A stretch of 64,000 bases of DNA from Marinobacter mangrovi (GCF_016798325.1 NZ_JAERVO010000002.1:186001-250000); one strand, 5' to 3'. Positions 33,644 through 43,062 are shown, counted from the first letter of the stretch. Program-made: numbers and translations. Notes: a model not told the origin generated them from the sequence alone.

Positions 33644-35203
33644 ATGTCACAGCTTGAACAACTTTCCGAGCGATACGGGGCCAGCTACCGGTGGCTGGTG
33701 ACCCTGACCGTCCTGTTGGGACTGGTCGCGCTGGGGATGTCGATCACCATCGTTAACGTGGCGACGCCTTACATCAAAGGCGCCTTCGGCATGAGTTCGG
33801 ATCAGGTGCAGTGGCTGTCCACCGGCTTTCTGGCGGCCACTACGGTATCGCTACTGATTGCGCCCTGGACGAGCCGTGCGTTCGGGCAGCGGGCGACCTA
33901 CATGGGCGTGCTGCTGATCTTTATCGGGGCATCTTTCCTGGGCGGTATGGCCACCAGTATGGAGGCCATCATTGCCGCGCGGATCATCCAGGGAGCCATG
34001 ACGGGCCTGGTGCGGCCGGTGGCGCTGGAGGCGTTGTTCTCCGTGTACCCGCCGGAGCAACGGGGCATGGCGACCGCCATGTACGGCATGAGTCTGGGCC
34101 TGCCGCTGACGCTGGCCACGGTGGTCGGCGGCTGGCTGGTGGACGTCTACAACTGGCGCTACGTGTTCTTTATCGTCTCGCCGGTCTGCGTGGCCGCGAT
34201 TGTGATGGGCTACTTCTTCCTTCCCGGGCGGGAAGAGACCGGGCCGCGGCCGCCGTTTGACTGGTTTGGCGCCGGCTCCCTGTTCGTCGCGATTTTCACC
34301 CTGCTGACTGCACTGTCCAACGGCCAGCGCTGGGGCTGGCATAGCGAAGCCGTAGTGGGACTGCTGGTGTTCTCGATGGCGCTGGGGGCGCTGTTTGTCT
34401 GGTGGGAGCGCCGCACCGACAAGCCGCTGCTGGACCTGGCGATTTTTGGCCACAAAGGTTTCGTGATGGGCGCGCTGGCCCTGTTCCTGTTCGGGGGTGT
34501 GTTCTACGCCATCATGTACCTGTTGCCGCAGTTCGTGCAGGTGATCCTGCATTACGACCCGATCAGGGTGGGCGAGCTGTACCTGCCGTCGACCCTGGTC
34601 ATGGCCATCCTCGTACCGATGGTGGGCAGGCTGAGCGACCGCTGGAAGCCCCATTACCTGACCCTGCCGGGGCTGTTCTTCGCGACCTGGGCGGTGGTGC
34701 GTATGGCGCAGGCGGATTGGCACACGTCTTTCGAGTCGCTGGCGATTTCCATGGCGCTGCTGAGTGTGGGCATGGCGGCCTTCCCGCCGCCGACCCTGTC
34801 CCGGGGCATTGCCTCGTTGCCGCCCCACCTGATCGGTTTCGGTTCCGGGGCGATCAACTTTGCGTTGCAGCTTGGCGGCGCCTTCGGCACCGCGGCGCTG
34901 GTCACCCTGCTCGACCAGCGCACGCTGTTCCATTCGGATCACCTGACGGCCGGATTGAACGCCGGCAACAGCGTCGCCCTGCAGGCCTATTCGCAGCTTC
35001 AGCACGCCTACGATCAGGTGGGTACGCCGGACGCCTACCAGTCCTCGGCGGCCGCGGGCTTCCTGGCGAAAATGGATGCGATCTGGGCCCAGATCTATGC
35101 CTACCAGGACGGGTTCCTGATGATTGTGGTGGCGCTGGTGATCGTGGCGGTGCCGTCCATCCTGCTCAGCCGCTGGTCCGGTTGGTCGGGTAAGACGCCG
35201 TAA
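33644..35203 (+). CDS. DHA2 family MFS drug efflux transporter, EmrB-like
   Basis: A 519-residue transporter with about 14 hydrophobic segments, the DHA2 layout. Motifs include GMSITIVNVATPYIKGAFGMSSDQVQWLSTGFL, WLSTGFLAATTVSLLI, and the loop motif WTSRAFGQRATYM, then GLPLTLATVVGGWLVDVYNWRYVFFI (antiporter motif C region). It precedes an EmrA-like adaptor by 52 bases, so the pair should form a tripartite pump with an outer-membrane channel encoded elsewhere. It is controlled by the promoter/operator immediately upstream. Substrate is unknown. Confidence 0.9.
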   Translation: MSQLEQLSERYGASYRWLVTLTVLLGLVALGMSITIVNVATPYIKGAFGMSSDQVQWLSTGFLAATTVSLLIAPWTSRAFGQRATYMGVLLIFIGASFLGGMATSMEAIIAARIIQGAMTGLVRPVALEALFSVYPPEQRGMATAMYGMSLGLPLTLATVVGGWLVDVYNWRYVFFIVSPVCVAAIVMGYFFLPGREETGPRPPFDWFGAGSLFVAIFTLLTALSNGQRWGWHSEAVVGLLVFSMALGALFVWWERRTDKPLLDLAIFGHKGFVMGALALFLFGGVFYAIMYLLPQFVQVILHYDPIRVGELYLPSTLVMAILVPMVGRLSDRWKPHYLTLPGLFFATWAVVRMAQADWHTSFESLAISMALLSVGMAAFPPPTLSRGIASLPPHLIGFGSGAINFALQLGGAFGTAALVTLLDQRTLFHSDHLTAGLNAGNSVALQAYSQLQHAYDQVGTPDAYQSSAAAGFLAKMDAIWAQIYAYQDGFLMIVVALVIVAVPSILLSRWSGWSGKTP

Positions 35204-35255
35204 TTCCGATTGCTTTCCATCGTTTTCTTTTCACTCTATTCGGACTTTCAAGACT

Positions 35256-36461
35256 ATGGCAGAGACAAGCACTTCAGCAGACGGCCGGAACGAGACGCCA
35301 GCGGCAAAGAGCGCCGGGCGCGGCGGTCCCGGTCGCTGGATCAAACTGGGCATTGCGTTGCTGGTCGTCATCGGCCTGGTGGTCTGGATCGGGAAATGGT
35401 TCTACCATCAGCACACCCACGTCAGCGGTGACGATGCCCGGGTGATGACCCACCAGATTACCGTCAGCAGCCGGCTGGACGGCCGGGTTACGGATTTCTC
35501 CCTGATCGTGGGGGACAAGCTGGCCCGGGACGATGTGGTGGCGCGTTTGTACGATCGGCCTGACCAACTGCTGCTGGACAAACTCGAAGCCAAAGTGCGC
35601 CAGGTGCAGGCCCAGGTGGATCTGGAAGAGCAGCAGATTGACCTGTCGACCCATCAGCTTAGCGGCGGCATCAAGGAAACCGAAGGCCAACTGGACACCG
35701 ACCTGGCGGCGGCCGACGCGGCCAAGGCGTCGATGGAAAAGGCCAAGCGGACCTACGAGCGCTCCAACCGGCTCTACAAAACCGGCACGGTATCGGTCCA
35801 GAAGAAAGACGAGGACTACTACACCTACGAGGCGGCGAAAGCGGAATACCAGCGTGCCCAGCGCCAGGTGGCTGTTGATCGCAGCTCGCTGAGCAACGCC
35901 CGCAACGGCATGATGTCCGGCACCGCCATGACGCTGCAGAATCCGGAGCTGCTCAAGGCCCAGTTGAGCGTCACCCGCCAGTCGCTGGCTGAAGCGAAGG
36001 CGGAGCTGGGCCACCAGCAGTTGCAGGTGGACGATCTGGTGGTGGACAGTCCGATCGACGGCATCGTCGACAAGACCTTCGTGGAGCAGGGCGAATACGT
36101 GTCGGCCGGTCAGCCGCTGCTGATGATGCACGCACCGGACAACGTCTGGGTGGAAGCCAACATCAAGGAAACCAAGGTGCGCGACCTGCACCCCGGCCAG
36201 CCGGTCGAGATCGCTGTGGACGCCTACCCGGATCTGCACTTCCAGGGGCATGTGCAGGTCATCGGTCACGCGGCCACCAGTCAGTTTGCGTTGCTGCCCA
36301 ACCCCAACCCGTCCGGCAACTTCACCAAGATTACCCAGCGCATCCCGGTGCGTATTGCCATCGACAAGGGACCGCTCAAGCAGCTCAGTCCGGGCATGAT
36401 GGTGGTGGTTGATATCGACATCAGCGGCAACGGTTCAGCAGCGCAGACCGCAAGCCGCTAG
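35256..36461 (+). CDS. HlyD/EmrA family membrane fusion protein
   Basis: A 401-residue periplasmic adaptor. An N-terminal cytoplasmic tail is followed by a single transmembrane helix (about residues 30-50, IKLGIALLVVIGLVVWIG), a biotinyl-lipoyl-like first half (VSGDDARVMTHQITVSSRLDGRVTDF), a long coiled-coil hairpin (about 110-240) and the second lipoyl half and beta barrel (VDDLVVDSPIDGIVDKTFVEQGEYV, IPVRIAIDKG). It should couple the MFS protein to an outer-membrane channel. The start at 35256 is conventional. It is the second gene of the efflux operon. Confidence 0.9.
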   Translation: MAETSTSADGRNETPAAKSAGRGGPGRWIKLGIALLVVIGLVVWIGKWFYHQHTHVSGDDARVMTHQITVSSRLDGRVTDFSLIVGDKLARDDVVARLYDRPDQLLLDKLEAKVRQVQAQVDLEEQQIDLSTHQLSGGIKETEGQLDTDLAAADAAKASMEKAKRTYERSNRLYKTGTVSVQKKDEDYYTYEAAKAEYQRAQRQVAVDRSSLSNARNGMMSGTAMTLQNPELLKAQLSVTRQSLAEAKAELGHQQLQVDDLVVDSPIDGIVDKTFVEQGEYVSAGQPLLMMHAPDNVWVEANIKETKVRDLHPGQPVEIAVDAYPDLHFQGHVQVIGHAATSQFALLPNPNPSGNFTKITQRIPVRIAIDKGPLKQLSPGMMVVVDIDISGNGSAAQTASR

Positions 36462-36517
36462 ACTGGTATCAAAGACCCGGGAAACGGGCGATCAACCACA
36501 GGCGAAGGAGTGAGGGG

Positions 36518-36952
36518 ATGTACCAGCGTATTGTCCTGGCATTTGACGGTTCGGTGGAAGGACGTGCGGCCCTGGCCGAGGGTATGGCCCTGGCCGCGTT
36601 GTGCGACGCGAAGGTTCATTTGTTGTCGGTGCTGGAGCTGACCGGCTCCGCCGGATTTGGCGAGGGGATTCACCCGATCGAAGACTTCGACGACGATCAG
36701 TTGGGCTACCTGCGCAAACTGGTGGATGAAGGCCTGGAGCAGTTGCGCGCCTCGGATGTCCACGACCCGGAAGGGCACGTGGCATTCGGCGATCCGGTAG
36801 AGCACATCGCCGGCCTGGCCAAAGAAATCAAGGCGGACCTGGTTGTGGTCGGCCACCGTCACCAGGGGCTGTTGGCGCGCTGGTGGCAGGGTTCACTCAG
36901 CCGGGCGCTGCTGGATGAAGTGGACTGCAGTATTCTGGTGGCGATGAACTGA
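36518..36952 (+). CDS. Universal stress protein, UspA family
   Basis: A 144-residue single-domain UspA-like protein: YQRIVLAFDGSVEGRAAL at the N terminus, ADLVVVGHRHQGLLARWWQGSLSRALLDEVDCSILVAMN at the C terminus. The ATP-binding loop is a GHRHQG...GS variant of the usual G2xG9xG(S/T), so nucleotide binding is possible but not certain. It has its own ribosome binding site (GGCGAAGGAGTGAGGGG) and follows the emrA-like gene by 56 bases, so it may belong to the same operon or be read by itself. Confidence 0.85.
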   Translation: MYQRIVLAFDGSVEGRAALAEGMALAALCDAKVHLLSVLELTGSAGFGEGIHPIEDFDDDQLGYLRKLVDEGLEQLRASDVHDPEGHVAFGDPVEHIAGLAKEIKADLVVVGHRHQGLLARWWQGSLSRALLDEVDCSILVAMN

Positions 36953-36995
36953 AGACCCTCGGCCCGGGCTGGCGAAGGGGTGAGGAGGCAGGCCG

Positions 36996-38207
36996 CTAGT
37001 CTGACTTCTGCAGCTCGCCCGTTTCCTGAACCCGCGGCTCGGTGAGCCAGAACAGCACGCCGGTGGCGCCCAGCGCCATACCCAGCGCACAGGCGCCGGT
37101 CCAGCCGGCGAACTGGAACAGGTAGGCGGCGCCCGCCGAACCGGCGGCACCGCCCAGGAAGTAACAGGTCATGTAGGCCGTCGTGATGCGGCTGCGGGCT
37201 TCCGGGCGGATCTGGTAGATGGCGCTCTGGTTGAGGATCTGGTTCCCCTGGACCCCCAGGTCGAGCACGATGATGCCGATGATGATCGCCGTCAGACTCT
37301 CCGGCATCACCGCCATCAGCACAAACGACAGCCCCATCAGCGCCTGGAACAGGCCGGTGCCGATCCGGGAGTAGCCTTTGTCGTGAAGACTGCCCGCCAG
37401 GTTGGCGCACAGCGCTCCTGCCACGCCCAGCAAACCGAACAGCCCGATGACCGAATCGGGATAGTGATACGGCGCCTGTGCCAGCAGGAACGGAATCGTC
37501 GTCCAGAACGCGCTGAACGACGCAAAGCCCAGCGCGCCGTAGATAATGCGCCGGCGCAGCAGGGCTTCCTCCTGCATCAGCGTGATCACCGACAGCAGCA
37601 GTCGACCGTAGGGCATCTTCGACTGGGGCGGTTCTTCCGGCAACAGCCGACGCAGTGCCAGGGCCTGCAGCAGCATGATGCCCGCGCCGATCCAGTAAAC
37701 CGTGCGCCACCCCAGCAGGTCGGCGATGCCGCCGGACACCACACGGGCCAACAGGATGCCCAGCAGCAAACCGGTCATCACCCGGCCCACGACCCGCCCG
37801 CGCTCGGCATCGCTGGCCATGTGGGCGGCGAACGGCACCAGAATCTGGGCCACCACAGCGGTGATCCCGGTGATCAGGGCCGCCAGGATGAACAGGCCGC
37901 TGGTGGGCGCCAGAGCCATGCCGATCAGCGACAACACCGTCACGCCGGTAATCACCGTAATCAGTCGACGCCGTTCCAGCAGGTCGCCCAGCGGGACCAG
38001 CAGCATCAGCCCGGCGGCGTAGCCGAGTTGGGTCATGGTGATGATGATGCCGGCGGTACCGCGGCTGATGTCGAAATCCCGGGCCAGGGTGTCCAGCAAC
38101 GGCTGCGCGTAGTAGATGTTGGCCACGGCCAGACCACAGGCCACGGCCATGACGAAGGTCAGCAGATCATTGGGACGCAGGCTCGGAACGGCCGGATTCT
38201 CGGACAT
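36996..38207 (-). CDS. MFS transporter, YnfM/arabinose-efflux-like
   Basis: A 403-residue major facilitator with 12 segments. NDLLTFVMAVACGLAVANIYYAQPLLDTLARDFDISRGTAGIIITMTQLGYAAGL and the loop motif PLGDLLERRRLI are typical of the group that exports sugars or drugs. The ATG at 38207 was chosen over one 29 codons upstream because the MFS start aligns here. The gene is convergent with uspA, ending 43 bases after it. No regulator is adjacent. Confidence 0.88.
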   Translation of the reverse strand: MSENPAVPSLRPNDLLTFVMAVACGLAVANIYYAQPLLDTLARDFDISRGTAGIIITMTQLGYAAGLMLLVPLGDLLERRRLITVITGVTVLSLIGMALAPTSGLFILAALITGITAVVAQILVPFAAHMASDAERGRVVGRVMTGLLLGILLARVVSGGIADLLGWRTVYWIGAGIMLLQALALRRLLPEEPPQSKMPYGRLLLSVITLMQEEALLRRRIIYGALGFASFSAFWTTIPFLLAQAPYHYPDSVIGLFGLLGVAGALCANLAGSLHDKGYSRIGTGLFQALMGLSFVLMAVMPESLTAIIIGIIVLDLGVQGNQILNQSAIYQIRPEARSRITTAYMTCYFLGGAAGSAGAAYLFQFAGWTGACALGMALGATGVLFWLTEPRVQETGELQKSD

Positions 38208-38384
38208 GTCGGTCAGTCTTCCCTGGCAGAAGCAGTGGATAAATTCGGAAACAGGCTTGCAGCGGGCAGGCGCCGGCTGTGGGATTACCGCCACGGCAGG
38301 CGGCCGCCCAGTATACCGCAGTTACGGTCTGGGCGGGCGGACCGCTCACTTTGCCGGGGTCATGGAATGAGGGGCAGGGTGAAC

Positions 38385-40820
38385 TCAGGTAGCCGCGGAG
38401 TACTGCATGGTCAGCCCCGGCTTCTGGATAAAGTAGCCCTGGAAATAGCGGATGCCGCGCTCCCAGAAGCGGGACAGAACCCGCGCATCCTCGACACCCG
38501 TCACGATGATGGGCACCGTCGTTCCCAGGAAGCTTCGCAGCTCATCGATAAAGGTATCCAGTTCCGCCGTTTGCTCGCTGTGGCGGCCCAGTTCGGAGTT
38601 GAGTTTCACGAAGTCCACCGGCCCCACGTCACGCAGCATCTGGATGATGTTGCTGCCCGGCGTCACGTGCTCGATGATCACGCCACAGCCCATTTCCTGG
38701 AGCGTCCGGAACAGCTTGCGGGCGCGCGGTACGTCCTTGATCACGATGGGGACGGAAAAGGCAAAGTAGATCCGGCGCTGGCCCTTGATGCGCGAGCCAC
38801 GGATGACGTTGGTGATGAACGGCTGCATCCGCTCCACATCTTCCAGCGGCGAGGACAGCTTGACGATCACCGCCTGGGACGCAGACGCCTTGCCTTCGAG
38901 TTGCACCAGGCTGGAAATGGCATTCTGGATGACCCAACGGTCCAGTTCGTAGAAGTTGCTGCGGTTGCCCGAGGGTAACCAGGGCAGGAACTGGTGCGGC
39001 ATGTAGACCACCTGATCGTCGTCCACCAACCGGACCAGGGCTTCGGACAGGGTTTCCTCGTTGTCCATGTTCATCACCGGCTGGAAATGCAGCGTAAAGG
39101 CCCGGGCATCGATCAGGTTACGGATCTGGTCCGTCAGCCCATTGTGGCCGGGGGCGGCCTCCTCGCGATGCCATTCCAGGCCGCCACTTCCCGCCTTGAG
39201 AGCGCGGGCGCAGGCGGATTCGACATGGGCCAGGACCTGATCCAGGTCCCGGGCATGATCCAGGTGCATCACGCCCATGGAAAGCGTTACCGGTTTGCCG
39301 CCCTGGCCGGGAGACCAACGCTGACGGTTCAGTTCGGTATGGAACTGCTCGAGGGCGCTGTCCGCGGACTGGCCTTCCGGGACATCGAACAGCAGCAGGA
39401 AATAGCCTCCGCCCAGGTTGCAGCCCCGGCCGTGGATCCGCGAGTGGCCGGCCACATAGGATTCCAGCCGGCCATTGAGGTTGAGCATCGCGCGCATGCC
39501 ATGGCGGGCCTTGAGGTATTCCTCGTTGTCGATGGCCAACTGGATCAGGTAATACGGATGTGCCGCACCTTCGGCGTCCAGCGTGGCCATGCGCTGTTCC
39601 AGCCGGTTGATGAAATAGTCCTGGTTTTGCAGGCCGCTGGGGGCGTGGCGCTGGCTGAGCAGGTCGATGCGGGCGCCAATCAGCTGGGCGCGAACGATCT
39701 GGGACTGCAGACCGTGCAGGAAGTCCTCGTCATCCAGCGGCTTCTGGAAATAGGCGTTGCCGACGATGCTGTCCTGGCCGTGCCGGGCCTGAAGATCCTC
39801 GGACGCCGAGACGAAAATCAGCGGAATGGTCATGTAGCGCGGATCCTGGCGCAGGATGCGGGCCAGTTCGAAACCGTTGCAGCCGGGCATCTGGTAGTCC
39901 AGCACGATGACGTCCGGCTCGAACTGCTCGATCCGTTCCAGCAGGCGCACCGACTGGGACAGGACATCCACTTCATAACCGCGGTTGGTGAGCAGGTCCT
40001 GGTAGTAGCCCAGCAGATCCTTGTCGTCGTCGACCCAGAGTACGCGAGGCCGGACGTGACAGGTCGCCTCGTGAATCTGGTCGATGCGCCGGGCCAGGAA
40101 GTTCATGTCCAGTGGCTTGGTCAGGAACACGTCGGCGCCGGCCTGCAGGGCGCGCATGCGGGCCACCATATCCGTGCGTGCCGACATGATGGCAACCGGC
40201 ACCTTCGAGCCCACATGGCCTCGCAACCGCTCCAGCCAGGCCAGGCCTTCCAGCGGCCCCTGCGGAAAGCCGACGTCCAGCAGGATCATCTGGTAGACAC
40301 GCTCCCTGGCGTGCTCGGAGTAGGCTTCGGGATCGGCAAAGGTGTGTACGGTGTAGCCAAGATCGGTGAGGCCCCGGTCCAACTGCGCCGCCTGGTCCGC
40401 ATCATCCTCGATGACCGCAATATGAAACGCTCCGCGGTCGCCCGGACGGTTGGTCGCGGTGGCGGCCGGTTCGGCCGCGTCTTCGCTGGCCACAGCCTCG
40501 TCCACGGCTTGCTCCAGACGGGCCAGGGCGTCGGTAATGTGTTGACGTTCCAGGGCGTTGGCTTCCAGGTGAAGCTGGACATCCACCAGCCGCTTTTCCA
40601 GCGCGCCGGCGGTCAGGGTGATGGCCGGGAAACGGAATGTGGTGCCGCTGCCGGTCAGCTTGTGGACGGCATGCACCATGTAATTCAGCACTTTGGAATC
40701 CCAGCTGACGTGGCGCAGTCGATCCCAGGCCGTTCGAATCTGACGGATTCGTTGCGGTAACCCCTGGATGTACTGTTGTCTGAGCTGAAGAAATTTCTGG
40801 TCGGCGTTGCTATCAGCCAT
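38385..40820 (-). CDS. HPt-REC-REC-degenerate GGDEF-degenerate EAL signalling protein
   Basis: An 811-residue cytoplasmic protein. Residues 1-115 are an HPt-like helical bundle (AVHKLTGSGTTFRFP, phospho-His near 53). Two receivers follow: about 133-250 (HIAVIEDDADQ, MILLDVGFPQG, VFLTKPL) and about 258-375 (VLWVDDDKD, VIVLDYQMPGCNG, YFQKPLD). A GGDEF-like domain has the active site replaced (NLGGGYF). The last 250 residues are EAL-like: QPVMNMDNEETLSEALVRL retains E-A-L, but the DFGTGYSSL/DD metal motifs are missing, while DFVKLN and GIRYFQGYFIQKP remain. It is more likely a cyclic-di-GMP effector or phospho-relay hub than an enzyme. Confidence 0.8.
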   Translation of the reverse strand: MADSNADQKFLQLRQQYIQGLPQRIRQIRTAWDRLRHVSWDSKVLNYMVHAVHKLTGSGTTFRFPAITLTAGALEKRLVDVQLHLEANALERQHITDALARLEQAVDEAVASEDAAEPAATATNRPGDRGAFHIAVIEDDADQAAQLDRGLTDLGYTVHTFADPEAYSEHARERVYQMILLDVGFPQGPLEGLAWLERLRGHVGSKVPVAIMSARTDMVARMRALQAGADVFLTKPLDMNFLARRIDQIHEATCHVRPRVLWVDDDKDLLGYYQDLLTNRGYEVDVLSQSVRLLERIEQFEPDVIVLDYQMPGCNGFELARILRQDPRYMTIPLIFVSASEDLQARHGQDSIVGNAYFQKPLDDEDFLHGLQSQIVRAQLIGARIDLLSQRHAPSGLQNQDYFINRLEQRMATLDAEGAAHPYYLIQLAIDNEEYLKARHGMRAMLNLNGRLESYVAGHSRIHGRGCNLGGGYFLLLFDVPEGQSADSALEQFHTELNRQRWSPGQGGKPVTLSMGVMHLDHARDLDQVLAHVESACARALKAGSGGLEWHREEAAPGHNGLTDQIRNLIDARAFTLHFQPVMNMDNEETLSEALVRLVDDDQVVYMPHQFLPWLPSGNRSNFYELDRWVIQNAISSLVQLEGKASASQAVIVKLSSPLEDVERMQPFITNVIRGSRIKGQRRIYFAFSVPIVIKDVPRARKLFRTLQEMGCGVIIEHVTPGSNIIQMLRDVGPVDFVKLNSELGRHSEQTAELDTFIDELRSFLGTTVPIIVTGVEDARVLSRFWERGIRYFQGYFIQKPGLTMQYSAAT

Positions 40821-41219
40821 CGAGCCTATTTCCTGCCTTACGGTGTTCTGATCGGGTCGGAGGCGTTGAACGAACTGCGAACGCGTTCACAGTCAGACCA
40901 TACTAGAAAACGTCCGTGAATGAGCGAATCTTTCACAGAGTTAATCCGGTACGGGAACGTAACGGTCCAATCATCCTTCGATGCTACGCATCAGAGAGTC
41001 CGCCGGATGCAGCGGGCGGCGTCGTCGGTCATGACCGTGGTCGTTCGCAGGCGTAACGTGGAGACCTGTGACCCACGTATCCATCGGGAGTTCCTGTCCC
41101 ACGGGGCACCGGCAGTCCGTCAGGGCCGAATGACGTTGAGTGATCGGCCGGGGCTGGGCGTCGAACCGGCCATCGGCCGGTTGGGCAAACTCCTGCGGCA
41201 ATGGTCGGTGTGATTGACG
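40821..41219. other. Intergenic region with a strong palindrome, no clear gene
   Basis: About 400 bases between the divergent signalling gene and the end of the ZIP gene. Short open frames exist on both strands (for example 40920-41213 plus) but none has a good ribosome binding site or a family-like composition. A 20-bp palindrome is annotated separately. Confidence 0.45.
40874..40893. promoter_or_regulatory. 20-bp palindrome upstream of the signalling gene
   Basis: ACTGCGAACGCGTTCACAGT is self-complementary except for one pair (C at 40878 against A at 40889). It lies 54-73 bases upstream of the ATG of the HPt-REC-REC protein. The length, symmetry and position fit an operator for a dimeric repressor or activator; the regulator is unknown. 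Confidence 0.45.
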
Positions 41220-42005
41220 TCAGCCGAGCGTCGCGTCGAGGAACATCATCACCGCGAAACCGCCCAGTAGGGAAAACGTCGCCAGCGTGCGGTAATCATT
41301 GCGGTGGGTTTCCGGGATGATCTCGTCACTGATGATGAACAGCATGGCGCCGGCGGCGAAGCCCAGCGTCCAGGGCATGATGGGTTCGGCCAGCCAGACC
41401 ATGCCGGCGCCGAAAACGCCGCCGATGGGTTCCACCAGACCGGTCAGCACGGCCAGACAGAAGGCCTGTAACCGGGAATGCTGGATGGTCAGTAACGAGA
41501 CCGCCACCGCCAGGCCTTCCGGGATGTTCTGCAAGCCGATGCCGATCGCCAGCACAATCCCGTTGTTGAGATTGCCACCACCGAAACCGACGCCCACCGC
41601 CATGCCTTCCGGGAAGTTGTGCAGGGTAATGGCAATGATGAACAGCCAGATGCGCTTGATCCTGGCCCCTTCCGGCCCTTCGCGGCCCAACGCAAAGTGT
41701 TCGTGGGGCAGTCGCTGGTGAATCTGGTAAAGCAGCAGGGCGCCCATCAGGATGCCGGCGATCACCAGCAGGGCAGCGATCCAGGTGTGACCGGTGAGTT
41801 TTTCGCCGTATTCCAGGCCCGGCAGGAGCAGGGAAAAGAAAGAAGCGGCCAGCATCACGCCGGCGGCGGCACTGAGCAGGCTGTCCTGCAGCCGGTCGGA
41901 CAGGCGTCGCACCAGAAACACACCGGCTGCGCCCAATGCGGTGCCGTTGCCGGCCAGAAAACTGGCGATGGATCCCTGCCAGACGATGCTCAGGTCCGTA
42001 AACAT
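41220..42005 (-). CDS. ZIP family divalent metal transporter
   Basis: A 261-residue ZIP protein of the GufA-like group. The binuclear metal site is visible in helix 4 (LHNFPEGMAVGVGFG) and helix 5 (LQNIPEGLAVAVSLL), and a histidine-rich loop (HQRLPHEHFALGREG) lies between helices 3 and 4. It should import or balance zinc or another divalent cation across the inner membrane. About eight hydrophobic segments. It is monocistronic, transcribed toward the palindrome-containing region. Confidence 0.9.
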   Translation of the reverse strand: MFTDLSIVWQGSIASFLAGNGTALGAAGVFLVRRLSDRLQDSLLSAAAGVMLAASFFSLLLPGLEYGEKLTGHTWIAALLVIAGILMGALLLYQIHQRLPHEHFALGREGPEGARIKRIWLFIIAITLHNFPEGMAVGVGFGGGNLNNGIVLAIGIGLQNIPEGLAVAVSLLTIQHSRLQAFCLAVLTGLVEPIGGVFGAGMVWLAEPIMPWTLGFAAGAMLFIISDEIIPETHRNDYRTLATFSLLGGFAVMMFLDATLG

Positions 42006-42294
42006 GTGACTCCCAGAATTTGTGGAACGGCGTTACTGCTTGGGTACGACGGAGTATGGCATTTCGGGTCGCCTACCGGCGCCTATCGCCTCGATAGGAC
42101 CCGTGAGGCAGGCGGTTGATCTTCCCTCAAGGGCTGGTAATTACCTCCTGTTACGTCCTGCAACCAATTCATCACAGATTTCATTCAAACAGCTGCCTAT
42201 TTTTTGAACATGCCTCGCCCAGTCTCCCTCCGGCGAAGCTCCCCAAGGACAATAAAACAGGACCGCGCCCCGCAGGTTCTCAGGAGGCTATGGA
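42006..42294. other. Intergenic region, no gene seen
   Basis: About 290 bases between the divergent ZIP and AbiTii genes. AT-richer than the coding regions; the promoters of both should be here. No repeats or hairpins with a U-tract were found. Confidence 0.4.
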
Positions 42295-42960
42295 ATGGAA
42301 ACACCGGTTGATGACCTGGACCAACGGCTCCAGGATGCCAGCGACCCGCTCACGGACATTATGCCCGCCGCGATCACCCTGGCGATGATGTGCCGCCACC
42401 GAACCATGGCCAACTGGCTGCGGACGGAATTCGACGGTTATCACGTCGGGAATCAGTTGCCGCCTTACCGGATCGGGTTACCCGGTCACATCGTGGCCCG
42501 TTCCCCCCAGTACGGCTGGATCCCGGCGCCGATCGACGACGACCAGAAAGAGACCCTGGGCCAGCAGGATCTGCACGACGGTGTGAAGTCGCTGGAAAAA
42601 ATCTGCCTGGCCTGCAAGAAGGGCAGTGGCCACCGCATCGCCTACGATCCCGAGGTGCTGGCCGATCTGCAAAGCCGCATCAATCTGAGCGCTGAACTGG
42701 CGATCACCGTTTCCCGAGACACATACTCTGACCTGTTGCGAGTGATCCGTTCGACGATCTATCTCTGGACCCAGTCCCTGATGGAGGCGGGCCTTGGCGG
42801 CGCCCACAATTCCCTGTCCAAAGAAGAACGCGAACAGGTCGCCCACCTGGACGATCCTACTCTGTATTGGCGTCGGGCGATGACTGAAGTGGACAGCCTG
42901 CCGGTACCCGGCGTGCGGAATGTGGGCTTCCTGGAACGGTTGTTTGGTGGGGCAGGATAA
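42295..42960 (+). CDS. AbiTii-domain protein (putative phage-defence component)
   Basis: A 221-residue soluble protein. The N-terminal half fits the AbiTii domain: DPLTDIMPAAITLAMMCRHRTMANWLRTEFDGY, then QLPPYRIGLPGHIVARSPQYGWIPAPID, matching the family pattern of an N-terminal helical pair followed by a P-P-Y-R ... G-W-x-P strand region. AbiTii has been proposed to act in abortive infection as a sensor or regulatory module. Here it stands alone, with no toxin, nuclease or reverse transcriptase beside it. The C-terminal 100 residues are helical, unrecognised. The start follows AGGAGGCT (42283-42290) at a good distance. Confidence 0.6.
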   Translation: METPVDDLDQRLQDASDPLTDIMPAAITLAMMCRHRTMANWLRTEFDGYHVGNQLPPYRIGLPGHIVARSPQYGWIPAPIDDDQKETLGQQDLHDGVKSLEKICLACKKGSGHRIAYDPEVLADLQSRINLSAELAITVSRDTYSDLLRVIRSTIYLWTQSLMEAGLGGAHNSLSKEEREQVAHLDDPTLYWRRAMTEVDSLPVPGVRNVGFLERLFGGAG

Positions 42961-43062
42961 ACGGCCGGTCTTCGTTCAAAAGTCCGGTTAAGCAGCCGAA
43001 TCAATCCAGGCTTCCCGTGGGTGAGCCATGGCGATTTAAAGCGATCGTGCTAGATTAACCCC

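Noticed and set aside
36518-36952. Membership of uspA in the efflux operon as a functional unit
   Set aside because: The 56-base gap allows read-through but it has its own strong ribosome binding site and no known link; not claimed.
38994-40760. Plus-strand open frame of 588 codons
   Set aside because: Antisense to the HPt-REC-REC protein, whose domains are unmistakable on the minus strand.
40920-41213. Plus-strand 97-codon frame in the gap beside the ZIP gene
   Set aside because: No ribosome binding site, no membrane or signal segment, and an equally open frame lies on the opposite strand.
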